Positions 16,762-26,192 of a stretch of 64,000 bases of DNA are shown here, piece after piece. The position numbers were made by a program, and so were the translations under genes. Under the pieces are notes generated by a model. That model was not told the DNA's origin. It did no database searches and saw nothing but the letters and a program-made list of their open reading frames with translations. This DNA comes from Candidatus Fermentibacterota bacterium. Its GTDB lineage: Bacteria; JAFGKV01. Numbering within the stretch: position 1 is the first letter of the stretch; the number at the start of each line of letters is the position of its first letter. The DNA lies in assembly GCA_030620115.1 (NCBI GenBank), contig JAUXFG010000002.1, forward strand, positions 1 through 64,000, read 5' to 3'.

Positions 16762-19089
16762 CTAACGATAGCAGACTATCCGACGCGTCATCCTTCCCCA
16801 ATGACCATACGCCACTAGTACATGCGAACCGCTCCCTACCGCGCCCCACTCAAGTTCAACAGTATCCGATCCTGGATCCAGCTGTCTGGTCAGCACTCGT
16901 CGGCCGGCCATGTTGTAAAGTGCAACACGCGTAAGAGTTGGAGCATAGACGAGTAGCCGCGTCCCATGGATCCAGGGATTGGGGCCAATCGCAAGTACGA
17001 GATGCTCTGGGGAGGATTCCTGGGTCACTGACAAGGCAAGAGTATCGGATCCTCCCGCTTGATGGTATCTGGCCATGAATTCTTGAAGGTAAAGATTCGC
17101 CACTCGTGCATCGTGTATGAAAAGCACATTCTCATCATGCTGGGTTTCGGCGCTACGCGTCCAATTGTAGCTCCCCGTGGCCACGGCGCCATCATCGCCA
17201 ATATTATCCGCGTCGACCAGGAGATACTTGTGGTGCATTGAGGGAAATGCCCCCAGCAGGTGTACATCCGCGGGAGGGGACCACGCTCCCGAGCCCTGCC
17301 CGCTCATGGGCCAATACTCGCTGGATGAGCCAACCTGCCCATCATCAAAAATCCCGGCCACCCTGAGCCCATGCGCGTTCCGGGCCTCTTCCATGGAAGA
17401 AGAAAAGTCATCATTCGTGAAATTGAAGATGGCGAAGTATAGGCCGCGCTCCGCAGTACCTATGTAGTCCATGAATCGAGATGCCACCCCGTCGCTGGGG
17501 CTCATGTAGAGCTCCACGGACGCCTCTCCAATCTGGAATCGGTGTGGCGTATTGTCCGTCTTGCGACGACCGAACCGGGCGTCATCTTCCGAGGGCAGCG
17601 CATCCGGGCTTCCCCACATCTCTTCAAACTCCGCGGAGTAGGCGCCTGCCAGCGCTTGATCCTGGACAAGGATTACGTTCTCTGCATTCTCATAGAAGCC
17701 ATAATGCGTCACGTTCGCCGAGCCGCTCCACACATAATCATCCGCCGCGGAAGACCGGTCTTTGTAGTCAAAGATAAGGAATTTGTTGTGCATCAATCCA
17801 GAGCCATCATTGTCACCGCTATCATCGGCAAGCACTGGAATCCCGGCATTTCGCAGACGATCGATCTCCTGCCCCTCAGAGTCCGCCTCGTAGACAACCC
17901 TTACGTGAACGCCTCGATTCTTGGCACTGATGAGCGCCGTGGTAATCTCGGGCACCGTGAGATAATAAAAGCACGCATCGATAGAGAAGGATGCTCCGTT
18001 GATTCGATCCTGGAGCCTTCGCTGCAGAGACACCTCGCCATGGGCTGACTGATGCGTGGCATACTCTGTCTCCACTGCCTGATTGAAATATACGGTAATC
18101 TTCCCGCTACAATCTTGCGCTGACGCGGTCGAGGCAAACCAGACGGGGCTTCTGCTTTCCCCTGTGACATTGCTGCTTGCTGCCTGGAGCCGGTAGATGG
18201 TCGCAGGTTCGAGACCCGTGACGGTGATACAGTGAGCGGTGGTTTGGGTGGAATCCTCGATGACTCCCAGATCTCCTGCCTGATCAATTCCCCACAGCAA
18301 CATGGAGGATGATGGCACGTCCGTATGCCAGGAAACAGCAAAACCGGTAGGCGTGATATTCCCTTCCACCGGCTCAGTAATGAACTGTGGTCCTCCTGTG
18401 CCTTCGATATCCCCTTGAAAACGCGGGAGCAGCTCGTAGTCCCCGGTGTACGGCAAGGAAGGATCCCATTGCTTCACAATGCCTGTGACATGGTAGGTCC
18501 CCGATGACAACTCTATCCCCGTGTCGGAATCTATGTAGAGGATGCACGAACCGCTGGCATCGGTGATCGTCTCGGTGTTCTCGTCATAGGTGGCAAAAAG
18601 AACACGAACAAGCTTGCTCTCGTCAGGTTCGCAGTAATCTGTGCCAAATGCGTGTGTTATCATACTGCACGTCACAATCTCCGGTTCGGGCGGGGTTAGT
18701 CCCGAAGCAATGATCTCAAGCCCGGAGGGAATCACCTCCGTGGTTCCCTTGTACTGGGCGATCTCTCCCGTGACCAGCACGCTGTCACCAAGCGTAGCCT
18801 GCCACATGAAATCACTGCGATAGAGCAGCATGCCCCCCGTGTCATCTTGCACATAGAGTTCGGTTCGGATATTGGAAAATGTTCCCGTGCCCGCAGTGAT
18901 GACACCTGCTATCTGTACCAGTGTTCCTATCTCATAGGGTGCTGCGGGTATCCCTTGGGCATCATTGCAGTGCAGCTCAGCCATAGGCGCCACCTGGCCA
19001 TGAACCGTCCCAGGACTCCCCGCAAAAAAGACGAGAAGGGCGCAGGCAATCGATGTCAGGCTGTCAGGAAACATGCCTCGAGATCGCAT
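16762..19089 (-). CDS. Secreted phospholipase D-fold protein with OB-like, Fn3 and C-terminal sorting domains
   Basis: 775 residues from the ATG at 19089, four bases after the upstream stop; the frame extends further but would overlap the previous gene. A signal peptide (SLTSIACALLVFFAGSPGTVHG) is followed by an OB-fold-like region (YEIGTLVQIAGVITAGTG; LGDSVLVTGEIAQY), of the type seen in extracellular nucleases. A fibronectin III-like domain is next (PTGFAVSWHTDVPSSSMLLWG). Then come two HKD active-site halves, LMHNKFLIFDYKD near residue 433 and SMHHKYLLVDADN near 618, completing a PLD catalytic pair. The last 80 residues (GPNPWIHGTRLLV...LYNMAGRRVLTRQL) look like a FlgD-Ig/type-A sorting domain. 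It is probably an extracellular nuclease or phosphodiesterase; lipid versus nucleic acid as substrate cannot be decided. Confidence 0.85.
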   Translation of the reverse strand: MRSRGMFPDSLTSIACALLVFFAGSPGTVHGQVAPMAELHCNDAQGIPAAPYEIGTLVQIAGVITAGTGTFSNIRTELYVQDDTGGMLLYRSDFMWQATLGDSVLVTGEIAQYKGTTEVIPSGLEIIASGLTPPEPEIVTCSMITHAFGTDYCEPDESKLVRVLFATYDENTETITDASGSCILYIDSDTGIELSSGTYHVTGIVKQWDPSLPYTGDYELLPRFQGDIEGTGGPQFITEPVEGNITPTGFAVSWHTDVPSSSMLLWGIDQAGDLGVIEDSTQTTAHCITVTGLEPATIYRLQAASSNVTGESRSPVWFASTASAQDCSGKITVYFNQAVETEYATHQSAHGEVSLQRRLQDRINGASFSIDACFYYLTVPEITTALISAKNRGVHVRVVYEADSEGQEIDRLRNAGIPVLADDSGDNDGSGLMHNKFLIFDYKDRSSAADDYVWSGSANVTHYGFYENAENVILVQDQALAGAYSAEFEEMWGSPDALPSEDDARFGRRKTDNTPHRFQIGEASVELYMSPSDGVASRFMDYIGTAERGLYFAIFNFTNDDFSSSMEEARNAHGLRVAGIFDDGQVGSSSEYWPMSGQGSGAWSPPADVHLLGAFPSMHHKYLLVDADNIGDDGAVATGSYNWTRSAETQHDENVLFIHDARVANLYLQEFMARYHQAGGSDTLALSVTQESSPEHLVLAIGPNPWIHGTRLLVYAPTLTRVALYNMAGRRVLTRQLDPGSDTVELEWGAVGSGSHVLVAYGHWGRMTRRIVCYR

Positions 19090-19093
19090 TGCG

Positions 19094-19456
19094 CTAGACC
19101 TGTGTGCTGGGGGAAACGCCAATTGATACGGATCCGCCGTACCGAGTTCGCGCCACCACCTCCTTTGCCCATGTGTATGAGAAGCCGCCCAAGCCCAATT
19201 GGACATCATAGACGCACGTGACCTCCCATCCCTGCTGAAAAGGCACGATGAGAATGGCATCTTCCTTGAGTGTGATGTTCGCCTCGGCGGCAATCTCGCG
19301 AATCCTGTAGTGAATCGCATCCGGGGCCTCCCCGACGGCATTTTGCACATATGCCGAAAACTTGCTGTCGAAATCCATGGATTTCCAGAGTGAGTTGCCC
19401 ACAGAGGCGAGCAACCCGACCACCAAGACAAAGAAGATCAACCATTTGATATTCAT
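19094..19456 (-). CDS. DUF4845-like small membrane-anchored protein
   Basis: 120 residues. One N-terminal membrane segment (WLIFFVLVVGLLASVGNSLW) is followed by a small alpha/beta domain (IHYRIREIAAEANITLKEDAILIVPF; WEVTCVYDVQLGLGGFSYTW), which resembles DUF4845 pilin-like proteins. The start overlaps the stop of the DUF2142-like gene by four bases (ATGA), and it is followed after four bases by the phospholipase D gene. Function unknown. Confidence 0.65.
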   Translation of the reverse strand: MNIKWLIFFVLVVGLLASVGNSLWKSMDFDSKFSAYVQNAVGEAPDAIHYRIREIAAEANITLKEDAILIVPFQQGWEVTCVYDVQLGLGGFSYTWAKEVVARTRYGGSVSIGVSPSTQV

Positions 19457-21228
19457 TGTAGAAAAACCTCCTCGTGATGACGTTCATTGCACCAGATCAC
19501 AAACCTCAAATCTCCTCCCCGCGGTTCTCCATCCTCAAGGCGCACACCTTCGAGGTAAGGATTGCCAAGCGCGAAGCGAAGCGAAAGATCCCCTGAAGAG
19601 TCCGGCTTTTCGAGCCGGATACGAAACGAAAGCCCACGGTGTGCGGATTTCGCAATTGGCGCGAATTCGAATCGTGTGTATCCGTGCTTCACGAGACTAC
19701 TCAACGGAAGCTGAGTGGTTCGAAATACCTTACCGCTCTCCTCGTGCACCACCTCAAGATAGACGACGCCGCCGCGCTTCTGCGCACCCTCAAACATGAC
19801 GTCAATGGCACAGAGCCCGGCTCTACAACAGTAGAAACTCTGCCCCAATTCCGACCCCGAGGAGAGTGAATAGAGAACTACTCTATCTGCATAGCATTGA
19901 TGTGCGTCCATCTCTCCTCTCTCAGGAAGGGAAGATAAGCCATACATGTGCTGAAGTTGCATAATACATGCCACGTCAGCGCCTCCACACAAGAGGGGTA
20001 GCGCTACCCACCATCGAGATACACGCAGACCCGCCAGCCCCCGAACAAGAAGAATGGCTATTGGTCCTGCGTAGGGAAACAGAAATCTCCCCTGGAGCTG
20101 GCTAGTCGAACCAAGGGTCATCATCCAGCCAAGAATCACCGCCACAACAGGAATCCACAAGGGCCAGATGGGGACCGGAGCCCGATAAGTGCCCATGGAC
20201 CATCCTATGGTTGCCAAAGCAAGTATCGCCACCCAGAGAGCCCGCACCCCCCACGCAACATCGATGTCCATCCAGCCAAACTGCGCCCAGTATGAGGATA
20301 GAAGCGAGGAGAGGGACGCAAGGTAGTCCTTCCTCACAAGCTGTACGGCCTGTGAGCCTATTCTCATTCTCCATGAGGATAACTCCTGCCCCGCCAATGA
20401 TCCGGTGAGAAGCAGACCAGCAGCAACGACAATCAGTACGCCCAGCAGATATCCGGAGAGCACCCTTCTGCACTTGTTCGGACGCCACATGATAAGCATC
20501 ACTGGAACAGTGACCAAGTAAGCTGCCAAGTTCACTTTGACGGAGATCATGATGGCGGCAATGGCTCCTGAAATCGCTGCGGTCCAGAATGGGCGCGAAG
20601 ATCTCACGAATACGGCAGCCGCCATGACGAGCCCTCCTGCGAGTATCGCTGCTCCATCATTTGATACGGATGTGGAGATGAAAAGGATCTGGGGAATGAG
20701 AAGATGCAGGGTCAACACCAGGAGAGCCAACCGCGCATCACCAAACAGATACAGGCCACAGAGGTACGCCAACAGGCCAGACAAGAGGAGGGCAAGCAGG
20801 CCGAGCAATCGGATCACCACAACAAGGATCGGAGGATCGCCCCGGTGCGATCCCTCGAGGATGAAATGGCGACTTCCATCCATGCACCCAAACAAAGGTG
20901 ATGGTCTCACGGTCCACGAGATGTCAGGCAGAGCCTTTGCCACAAGCGCAGCCATCCGATAGTACAAAGATGGTTGCACCGCCTCGTAGGTCACCACGCC
21001 AGGGAAAAATTCATCACCGTAAGCATGGGGCTCCTCGCCGTATCGAGCCAGGTGCAACACCCTTGCCAAATGGCTCGGCTCGTCTGGTTTCTCACCCACC
21101 GGCACCACCAGACAGAATGCGAGCCCAAGCAGAATTCCCGCCACAAGCAGTACTGCAAGAAGAAGTCGGCTCCACCTTTGGCTATCCTGCACGTCGTATC
21201 GCCCCTTCCACGAAGAGAAGCATTCCAT
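19453..21228 (-). CDS. DUF2142/glycosyltransferase-39-like polytopic membrane protein
   Basis: 591 residues with about 11-12 predicted membrane spans followed by a soluble periplasmic beta domain of about 180 residues. Near the first span, PVGEKPDEPSHLARVLHLARYG and AVQPSLYYRMAALV match the acidic first-loop motif of DUF2142/GT39 membrane glycosyltransferases. These use polyprenyl-phosphate sugars to decorate proteins or surface glycans. It lies in the lptF-lptG run, fitting an envelope-polysaccharide role, but donor and acceptor cannot be inferred. Confidence 0.7.
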   Translation of the reverse strand: MECFSSWKGRYDVQDSQRWSRLLLAVLLVAGILLGLAFCLVVPVGEKPDEPSHLARVLHLARYGEEPHAYGDEFFPGVVTYEAVQPSLYYRMAALVAKALPDISWTVRPSPLFGCMDGSRHFILEGSHRGDPPILVVVIRLLGLLALLLSGLLAYLCGLYLFGDARLALLVLTLHLLIPQILFISTSVSNDGAAILAGGLVMAAAVFVRSSRPFWTAAISGAIAAIMISVKVNLAAYLVTVPVMLIMWRPNKCRRVLSGYLLGVLIVVAAGLLLTGSLAGQELSSWRMRIGSQAVQLVRKDYLASLSSLLSSYWAQFGWMDIDVAWGVRALWVAILALATIGWSMGTYRAPVPIWPLWIPVVAVILGWMMTLGSTSQLQGRFLFPYAGPIAILLVRGLAGLRVSRWWVALPLLCGGADVACIMQLQHMYGLSSLPERGEMDAHQCYADRVVLYSLSSGSELGQSFYCCRAGLCAIDVMFEGAQKRGGVVYLEVVHEESGKVFRTTQLPLSSLVKHGYTRFEFAPIAKSAHRGLSFRIRLEKPDSSGDLSLRFALGNPYLEGVRLEDGEPRGGDLRFVIWCNERHHEEVFLQ

Positions 21229-21294
21229 GAGACATGCGAACCCTTAGGACAAAGAGGAGAGAAACCGTCGACAGTCACCCAGCTCGAGTGGATA

Positions 21295-22380
21295 TCATTT
21301 GCGCACTTTGATCAGAATCCATGCGCCTGCAACAAGAAACAGAATGTCGGGAATCCAGGCAGCAACAGCCGGTGGGAGCGTTTCATGATGTCCCAACGCT
21401 TGGCAGGCTCTTACTGTGCCGAAAAAAGCAAAACTGATCGCAATGGAGAGCCCAAAACTGAGCGCCAACCCCGATCGCCGCGGATTTGAAGCAAGAGGTG
21501 CGCCAAGGAGTACCATCAGGAAGTTTGCAAGGGGAAAGCTGAAGCGGAGGTTGAGCTCGACCTCCTGTTTGGCGGTCGATAACCCGCTCCGTTGCATCCT
21601 TCTGATAAGCCGTTTCAGATCACTGACGCCTATCTCCTCCGGCTCTTGGGGTTTGCCCAAGAGATCGATAGGAGGCACACTGAGGTTGGCGGAACGTAGA
21701 AACCGAAACGGCGCCACATGTTCAACATGCCCAGAAAACACGCGAAGCAGGCCGGATCCTAGATTCCATAAGCCATTCACATACCTGCCGCGCTGAGCGT
21801 CGATTCGCCAATCCACGGTGCCGTCACTGCCAGATATGATCGAGATGCCTTCAGCGTCCCCCCTATCAGCGCGGAGCATATTCACGTGATAGATTCTCCC
21901 CGCCTCATCTTGATGGACTAGATTCCGTTTGGGCTCGCTCCCCCGTGTGCGCCGCCTTTCAATCTCATGCCTCTTGATTCGCTCCATTCTCGCATTCGTC
22001 TCGGGATAGATCCAGCCTCCCAGGAAGCCAACGAGGATACTGAGCGCAAGCCCGATCCCCCAAAGGGGCGCCAGCAATCGGTAGAGGCTGACTCCGCTTG
22101 TTTTCATGGCCACCAATTCATTGCTCCGCGCCATGGAGCCAACCGAGAGGAGTGATGCAAGAAGAGTGGCGACCGGCAACGTAAGGACGATGATATAAGG
22201 ACAGAGATACACGTAGTACATGACTACTGCCTTCAGAGGAGCGCGTCTATCGATGTAGGTATCGATATTATCAAGAATATCAACAAGCAAAAAAATCACT
22301 ATAAAAGCACCCAATGACACTGAGAGTATTCTCAGGAATTCCCATGCGACATGACGATCAAAAGTGCCCATCATGAGCAT
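21295..22380 (-). CDS. lptG: LPS export permease LptG (YjgP/YjgQ family)
   Basis: 361 residues; in-frame ATGs at 22380, 22374 and 22371 are all possible, and GCGGAG upstream favours one of the first two. Six membrane spans in a 3+3 arrangement flank a periplasmic beta-jellyroll domain. The family motif region is clear (VLTLPVATLLASLLSVGSMARSNELVAMKTSGVSLYRLL). LptG pairs with LptF and the ATPase LptB to extract LPS from the inner membrane and feed the LptA-type bridge to LptD. It lies directly after the LptF paralogue, separated by 60 bases holding a short palindromic repeat. F/G naming is by gene order, since the two are paralogues. Confidence 0.9.
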   Translation of the reverse strand: MLMMGTFDRHVAWEFLRILSVSLGAFIVIFLLVDILDNIDTYIDRRAPLKAVVMYYVYLCPYIIVLTLPVATLLASLLSVGSMARSNELVAMKTSGVSLYRLLAPLWGIGLALSILVGFLGGWIYPETNARMERIKRHEIERRRTRGSEPKRNLVHQDEAGRIYHVNMLRADRGDAEGISIISGSDGTVDWRIDAQRGRYVNGLWNLGSGLLRVFSGHVEHVAPFRFLRSANLSVPPIDLLGKPQEPEEIGVSDLKRLIRRMQRSGLSTAKQEVELNLRFSFPLANFLMVLLGAPLASNPRRSGLALSFGLSIAISFAFFGTVRACQALGHHETLPPAVAAWIPDILFLVAGAWILIKVRK

Positions 22381-22397
22381 GGCTCCGCTTCGCTACC

Positions 22398-22413
22398 TGC
22401 CTGCCGGCAGGCA
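22398..22413. repeat. Palindromic REP-like sequence between lptF and lptG
   Basis: Perfect palindrome TGCCTGCCGGCAGGCA preceded by GCTTCGCTACC. The same unit (GCTTCGCCACCTGCCAGCCGGCAGGCA) recurs at about 54322-54349 with one substitution in the palindrome. Confidence 0.6.
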
Positions 22414-22440
22414 AGCGCAACTGTGGCCCTGGGGTGATGC

Positions 22441-23817
22441 CTACTCATCCTGGCCTGTGCCTTCTTTTTGTACACTCTCCACCAGAGAGCGACGAGGCTG
22501 GATGATTGACCTCCAGCTCCATCGACCAGGTCCCCATTCCAAGAAAATAACCGCCACCAGATAGAGACCCACCGCCCCCACGACGACATTCGCTCCCCAC
22601 ATGGCAACTGCGGGAGAAATGAAGCGACGGTCGGCGAGTTCCTCCCCCCCTATGAGGAAGACATAGTAGATTACAAAAAAAATGAGGCTGATGCCAAGAC
22701 CTGTCCCAATCCCTCCTCTTCTCGTGATGATCCCAATTGGCGCGCCAATGAGGACGAACACAATACATGAGAACGCCACGCTGTACTTCTTCTGTATCTC
22801 AACCTGATACCTGCTGATATCCCTTAGCTTGTACTGGATTGCCTGGTCTTCATTTTGAAGTTTCATGTAGAAACTCCGCTCGGCAAGTGGGCCGTACGGT
22901 GTGTCTTTCGAGGTACTCGGGGCAATAGGCCAGAGCGGTCCCAGTGTCCGCCCCAGCCTCTCATCAACAATCCGTACGATTCGCTCTTTCACGCTTCGAA
23001 TCTCCCCCCGAAATCCGACGATCCGTTCCTCCATATCATGGGAAGTCATCTCTCTATCGCTCCTGTAACTCCGCTCGCGTTGCTCAAGAGTCAGGTGAAG
23101 ACCAGAAAGATGGAGGCTGTTTTTTTTGAATCCAAGTCGCCTATATCGCCCGGGACTCTCCGGGTCTATCTCGTGGATCTCGCCGTCGAAGAGGTGAAGG
23201 GTCAGCATATCAAGCTCCGGTCGAGATTCGAGACGCCCACGCTGGGCCACGATTGCCCTTGGCCCCTCCTCCCCTTTACCATCCTCGTAGATAATCACGC
23301 CCCGCAACTCACCCGTATCTGTGTTCTCGCTTCTGATCAGGATATGGTAGCCGGGAAAGTCGTCGATGAACACGCCTACCCGTATGTTCACGGCGGGCTT
23401 CTTTCTGCTGATATCCGAGTGGAGAGCTGCGTACTGATGATTCACTTGGGGGAGGACACTGTTATTGAAATAGACCATGAGCAACGAGAGCACCAGTGAG
23501 GCGCCCAGTACAGGAATCAGAAGCCGCCCGAGACTAGTGCCGCTCGCCCTGACGGCCACGGTTTCGCCATCAGAGCTCAGTCTTCCGAATGTCATGAGTG
23601 TGGCCACAAGCACCGACATGGGCACGGTGAGCGCAAAAGTGAATGGCAGCATGAGAAAGAGCAGACGGATAACAGCCCACAAAGGCACCCCTCTGCCGAG
23701 CAGGAGGTCGAACACTTTGAGCAGATGATTCATGATCATGACGAAGGTCAGGATTGCCAAAGCTCCCAGGAAAGGGGAAACATGCTCCCGGAGCATATAT
23801 CTGCTCAGAATTCCCAT
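22441..23817 (-). CDS. lptF: LPS export permease LptF (YjgP/YjgQ family)
   Basis: 458 residues. The membrane topology matches LptG: TM1 ALAILTFVMIMNHLLKVFDLL, then FALTVPMSVLVATLMTFGRLSSDGETVAVRASGTSLGRLL, a long periplasmic jellyroll, and three C-terminal spans (SVAFSCIVFVLIGAPIGI...). The periplasmic part has an extra charged helical stretch of about 80 residues (SYRSDREMTSHDMEERIVGFRGEI), longer than in enterobacterial LptF. It forms with LptG the transmembrane part of the LptBFG extractor. It begins three bases after the DUF362 gene, so the two are probably one transcript. Confidence 0.9.
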   Translation of the reverse strand: MGILSRYMLREHVSPFLGALAILTFVMIMNHLLKVFDLLLGRGVPLWAVIRLLFLMLPFTFALTVPMSVLVATLMTFGRLSSDGETVAVRASGTSLGRLLIPVLGASLVLSLLMVYFNNSVLPQVNHQYAALHSDISRKKPAVNIRVGVFIDDFPGYHILIRSENTDTGELRGVIIYEDGKGEEGPRAIVAQRGRLESRPELDMLTLHLFDGEIHEIDPESPGRYRRLGFKKNSLHLSGLHLTLEQRERSYRSDREMTSHDMEERIVGFRGEIRSVKERIVRIVDERLGRTLGPLWPIAPSTSKDTPYGPLAERSFYMKLQNEDQAIQYKLRDISRYQVEIQKKYSVAFSCIVFVLIGAPIGIITRRGGIGTGLGISLIFFVIYYVFLIGGEELADRRFISPAVAMWGANVVVGAVGLYLVAVIFLEWGPGRWSWRSIIQPRRSLVESVQKEGTGQDE

Positions 23818-23820
23818 GGG

Positions 23821-24891
23821 TCAGACCACCTCAACAAGCCTGTAGGCCCTGCTTCCGAGGCCAATTGCCTCTCCATGAGCAAGCTGGATCGTGGGATCTA
23901 TCTTCGGATAGCTCCATTCCGCCAAGCGCTTCCCGGATCTTTCCTTTATCAAATCCAAGATGGCCTGATCAACGGCAACCGGATCCGCGGAACCCAGAAG
24001 CCCGATATCGGGAAACAGCACAGGCCCCGGGTCTTGCATACAGTCGCAATCCTTGGTGATGCGGAGACCAATCGCCACATGGATGAATCGATCCTCCCTC
24101 CTGTGCACCACCGCAAGCGCGTGTTCCGCAATCCTCCTCTGCAAGGACTCGGATGATACCTTCCAGTCAAACCCGATTGCAGCAGATCGGCACATGGCCA
24201 AACACTCCCCACATCCGATGCACCGCGAGGAATCGATCTGTGCCTTGCCTTTCTCAAGGGTGATGGCGTCCACAGGGCACCAAAGCGCACACTCGCCACA
24301 GCCAATGCAGGCCTTTCGCCGAATGAATGGCTTGGCAACCGAGTGCATGGCCAATTTGCCTTTTCGGGAAGCGAGCCCCATGCCGAGCATCTTGATCACA
24401 CATCCCAAGCCCGTAATGATATGACCTGTGGGATGTGCAAGAACCACGAACCCCCGGGCTCGTCTGGCCAGGCCTGCAACCATCAGGCGTTTCCCGCCAT
24501 CCACAGGGATCGCCACCTCCTCCTCGTAGGCCCCTGTGAGACCGTCAGCAACGAGGAAAGGAGCTCCTGCGCTCTCGAGAGAATAGCCGTGCTCGGCAGC
24601 AAGTCGAGTATGACTTACTGCATCTGCCCGGGGGGATCGGTAGAGAACACATGTGTCGGTGAAAAACGGTTTCGCACCGAGAGCAGTAATCCCTCGCGCA
24701 GCCCCGGCGGCAAGTTCCGGTCCCAGGTAGCTGCTTTTTTTTCCCTCGCCGACATGCACCTTTATACCGATCAGGTCACCTCTTCTGCCCATCTTGGGAA
24801 GACCGAGCCGATTGAGCAACGCTTCCAGCTTGGATGGCCACTCGTCGGAATGAACACCGTCAGCAGGACAGAACAGGACTGTACTGGGCAT
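23821..24891 (-). CDS. DUF362-domain protein with two [4Fe-4S] motifs
   Basis: 356 residues. The N-terminal DUF362 domain (GIKVHVGEGKKSSYLGPELA) is followed by two ferredoxin-type clusters, CIGCGECALWCPVDAIT and CIGCGECLAMCRSAAIGF, each CxxCxxCxxxC/CxxCxxxC-like with the fourth Cys or Pro context visible. Proteins of this plan are cytoplasmic iron-sulfur proteins of unknown reaction, sometimes annotated 4Fe-4S ferredoxin. It is the promoter-proximal gene of the lptF-lptG run; the link to LPS export is positional only. Confidence 0.85.
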   Translation of the reverse strand: MPSTVLFCPADGVHSDEWPSKLEALLNRLGLPKMGRRGDLIGIKVHVGEGKKSSYLGPELAAGAARGITALGAKPFFTDTCVLYRSPRADAVSHTRLAAEHGYSLESAGAPFLVADGLTGAYEEEVAIPVDGGKRLMVAGLARRARGFVVLAHPTGHIITGLGCVIKMLGMGLASRKGKLAMHSVAKPFIRRKACIGCGECALWCPVDAITLEKGKAQIDSSRCIGCGECLAMCRSAAIGFDWKVSSESLQRRIAEHALAVVHRREDRFIHVAIGLRITKDCDCMQDPGPVLFPDIGLLGSADPVAVDQAILDLIKERSGKRLAEWSYPKIDPTIQLAHGEAIGLGSRAYRLVEVV

Positions 24892-25334
24892 CTAATACCG
24901 ATCCTTTCCAAACTCAAACACAATCAATGGCATCAAGCATCTTTGGAGTGCGCAAGCCACGCTTGCGCTTTCGAAGGCTGGAGCCACGCTCCCGCACACA
25001 AGATTATGAGACATGCCTGTTCGCAATCATCCGATTAGACCCTCAGAACATAACTGGTGAGCACGTATCCGTCAGCCGTCAACGAGGCTAAAGACACCTC
25101 CTGCCTCGACATTCCCATTCCCTTGGACCGGTGGCGTATGGTCCCGCAACCCTTTCCCGAAAGGAAAGGAGTCGGCATATTCAGGCGCAGTGGCCTATTC
25201 GGAAGTATGGTAACATATCGTGCCCCGACACGCCGAACAGGTCAGTGTGTAAATAGTACGAACTCATATGCTTCGCAGAACGGCGACCAGAAGAAGCTCC
25301 GGTCACCGGATTCTCTCGCCCCTGGAGGGTTCCC
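24892..25334. other. Divergent intergenic region
   Basis: 443 bp between the minus-strand DUF362-lptFG run and the plus-strand TRAP operon, so it should contain both promoters. I see no convincing -35/-10 pair, tRNA or riboswitch. A short hairpin (CCTTTCCCGAAAGGAAAGG) lies near 25150. Confidence 0.4.
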
Positions 25335-26192
25335 TTGAAGCGATTGCTCTTGCTACTGCTCACGATTGTTCTGGGCACATCATGTTCCGTGACCACAGGC
25401 ATGACGATGCGCGGCATGTTACCTGTGCTGGAAGAGATGGAGCTCTCCGTAAATGCCAGCTCCGATCTGGAGACTATCCGTGACGGACTACCGTCCGGCA
25501 TGCTCTTCCTCGAGGCAATTGTCCGGAAGCTTCCTTCCGATCACCGTGCGCGGCTCCTCGCATCCAAGATCTATTCGGGGTACGCCATCGCATTTGCGGA
25601 GGAGTCGGACCACAGCAGAGCGGTGACCCTTTACCTGAAAGCGAAAGACCACGGTCTTATGGCTCTCCCTGGTGGAACGATAATCCGTGAAGGGAAATAC
25701 AGAGATGCCGAGCAAGCCATCTCTCGTCTGGGCAAGAATGATGTCCCTCTCCTCTTTTGGACTGCCCAGGCGTGGGCCGGCGCCATCCGTCTCGGCCTCG
25801 ACAATCCAAGAAACCTGGCAGCACTGGCACGTGTAGAGGCAATGATGGACAGAGTTCTCCAGCTTGATGGTTCCTACTATCATGGAGGGCCCCACCTCTT
25901 TGCCGGTGTTCTTCTCGGCGCCAAACCTCCGCCTGCGGGAGGAGACCCCGATCTCGGTCTGCAGCGCATAGATGAAGCCCTCCGGATTTCCGAAGGCCAT
26001 TTCCTCTTGGCCCTGTATTACAAGGCCGCGCTTCTCGCAACACTCCCGGGGCGAGAGGAAGAGGCAAAAGAAACCATCGGATTCTTGTTGGAGAATAAGG
26101 ATCCTCATCCGGAACAACTTACACTGACAAATACCGTGGCAATGGCGCGTGCAAAGCATCTGCTAGCACGTATCCTCGAGGAGGAACTGTGA
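25335..26192 (+). CDS. TAtT-family TPR lipoprotein of a TRAP transporter
   Basis: 285 residues. Lipoprotein signal MKRLLLLLLTIVLGTSC (Cys17), then helical repeats typical of the TRAP-associated TatT component (LPSGMLFLEAIVRKLPSDHRAR; ALARVEAMMDRVLQLDGSYYHGGPHLFAGVLLG). TatT is a trimeric periplasmic TPR protein that docks the DctP substrate-binding protein, best known from Treponema pallidum, where the ligand is thought to be hydrophobic. The stop overlaps the GTG of the DctP gene (GTGA), so both products are likely made together. This makes the operon a TPR-associated (TPAT) TRAP transporter. Confidence 0.85.
   Translation: MKRLLLLLLTIVLGTSCSVTTGMTMRGMLPVLEEMELSVNASSDLETIRDGLPSGMLFLEAIVRKLPSDHRARLLASKIYSGYAIAFAEESDHSRAVTLYLKAKDHGLMALPGGTIIREGKYRDAEQAISRLGKNDVPLLFWTAQAWAGAIRLGLDNPRNLAALARVEAMMDRVLQLDGSYYHGGPHLFAGVLLGAKPPPAGGDPDLGLQRIDEALRISEGHFLLALYYKAALLATLPGREEEAKETIGFLLENKDPHPEQLTLTNTVAMARAKHLLARILEEEL

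Noticed and set aside
25050-25200. Possible riboswitch upstream of the TRAP operon
   Set aside because: Some short hairpins are present, but no conserved core of a known riboswitch class could be matched by eye.
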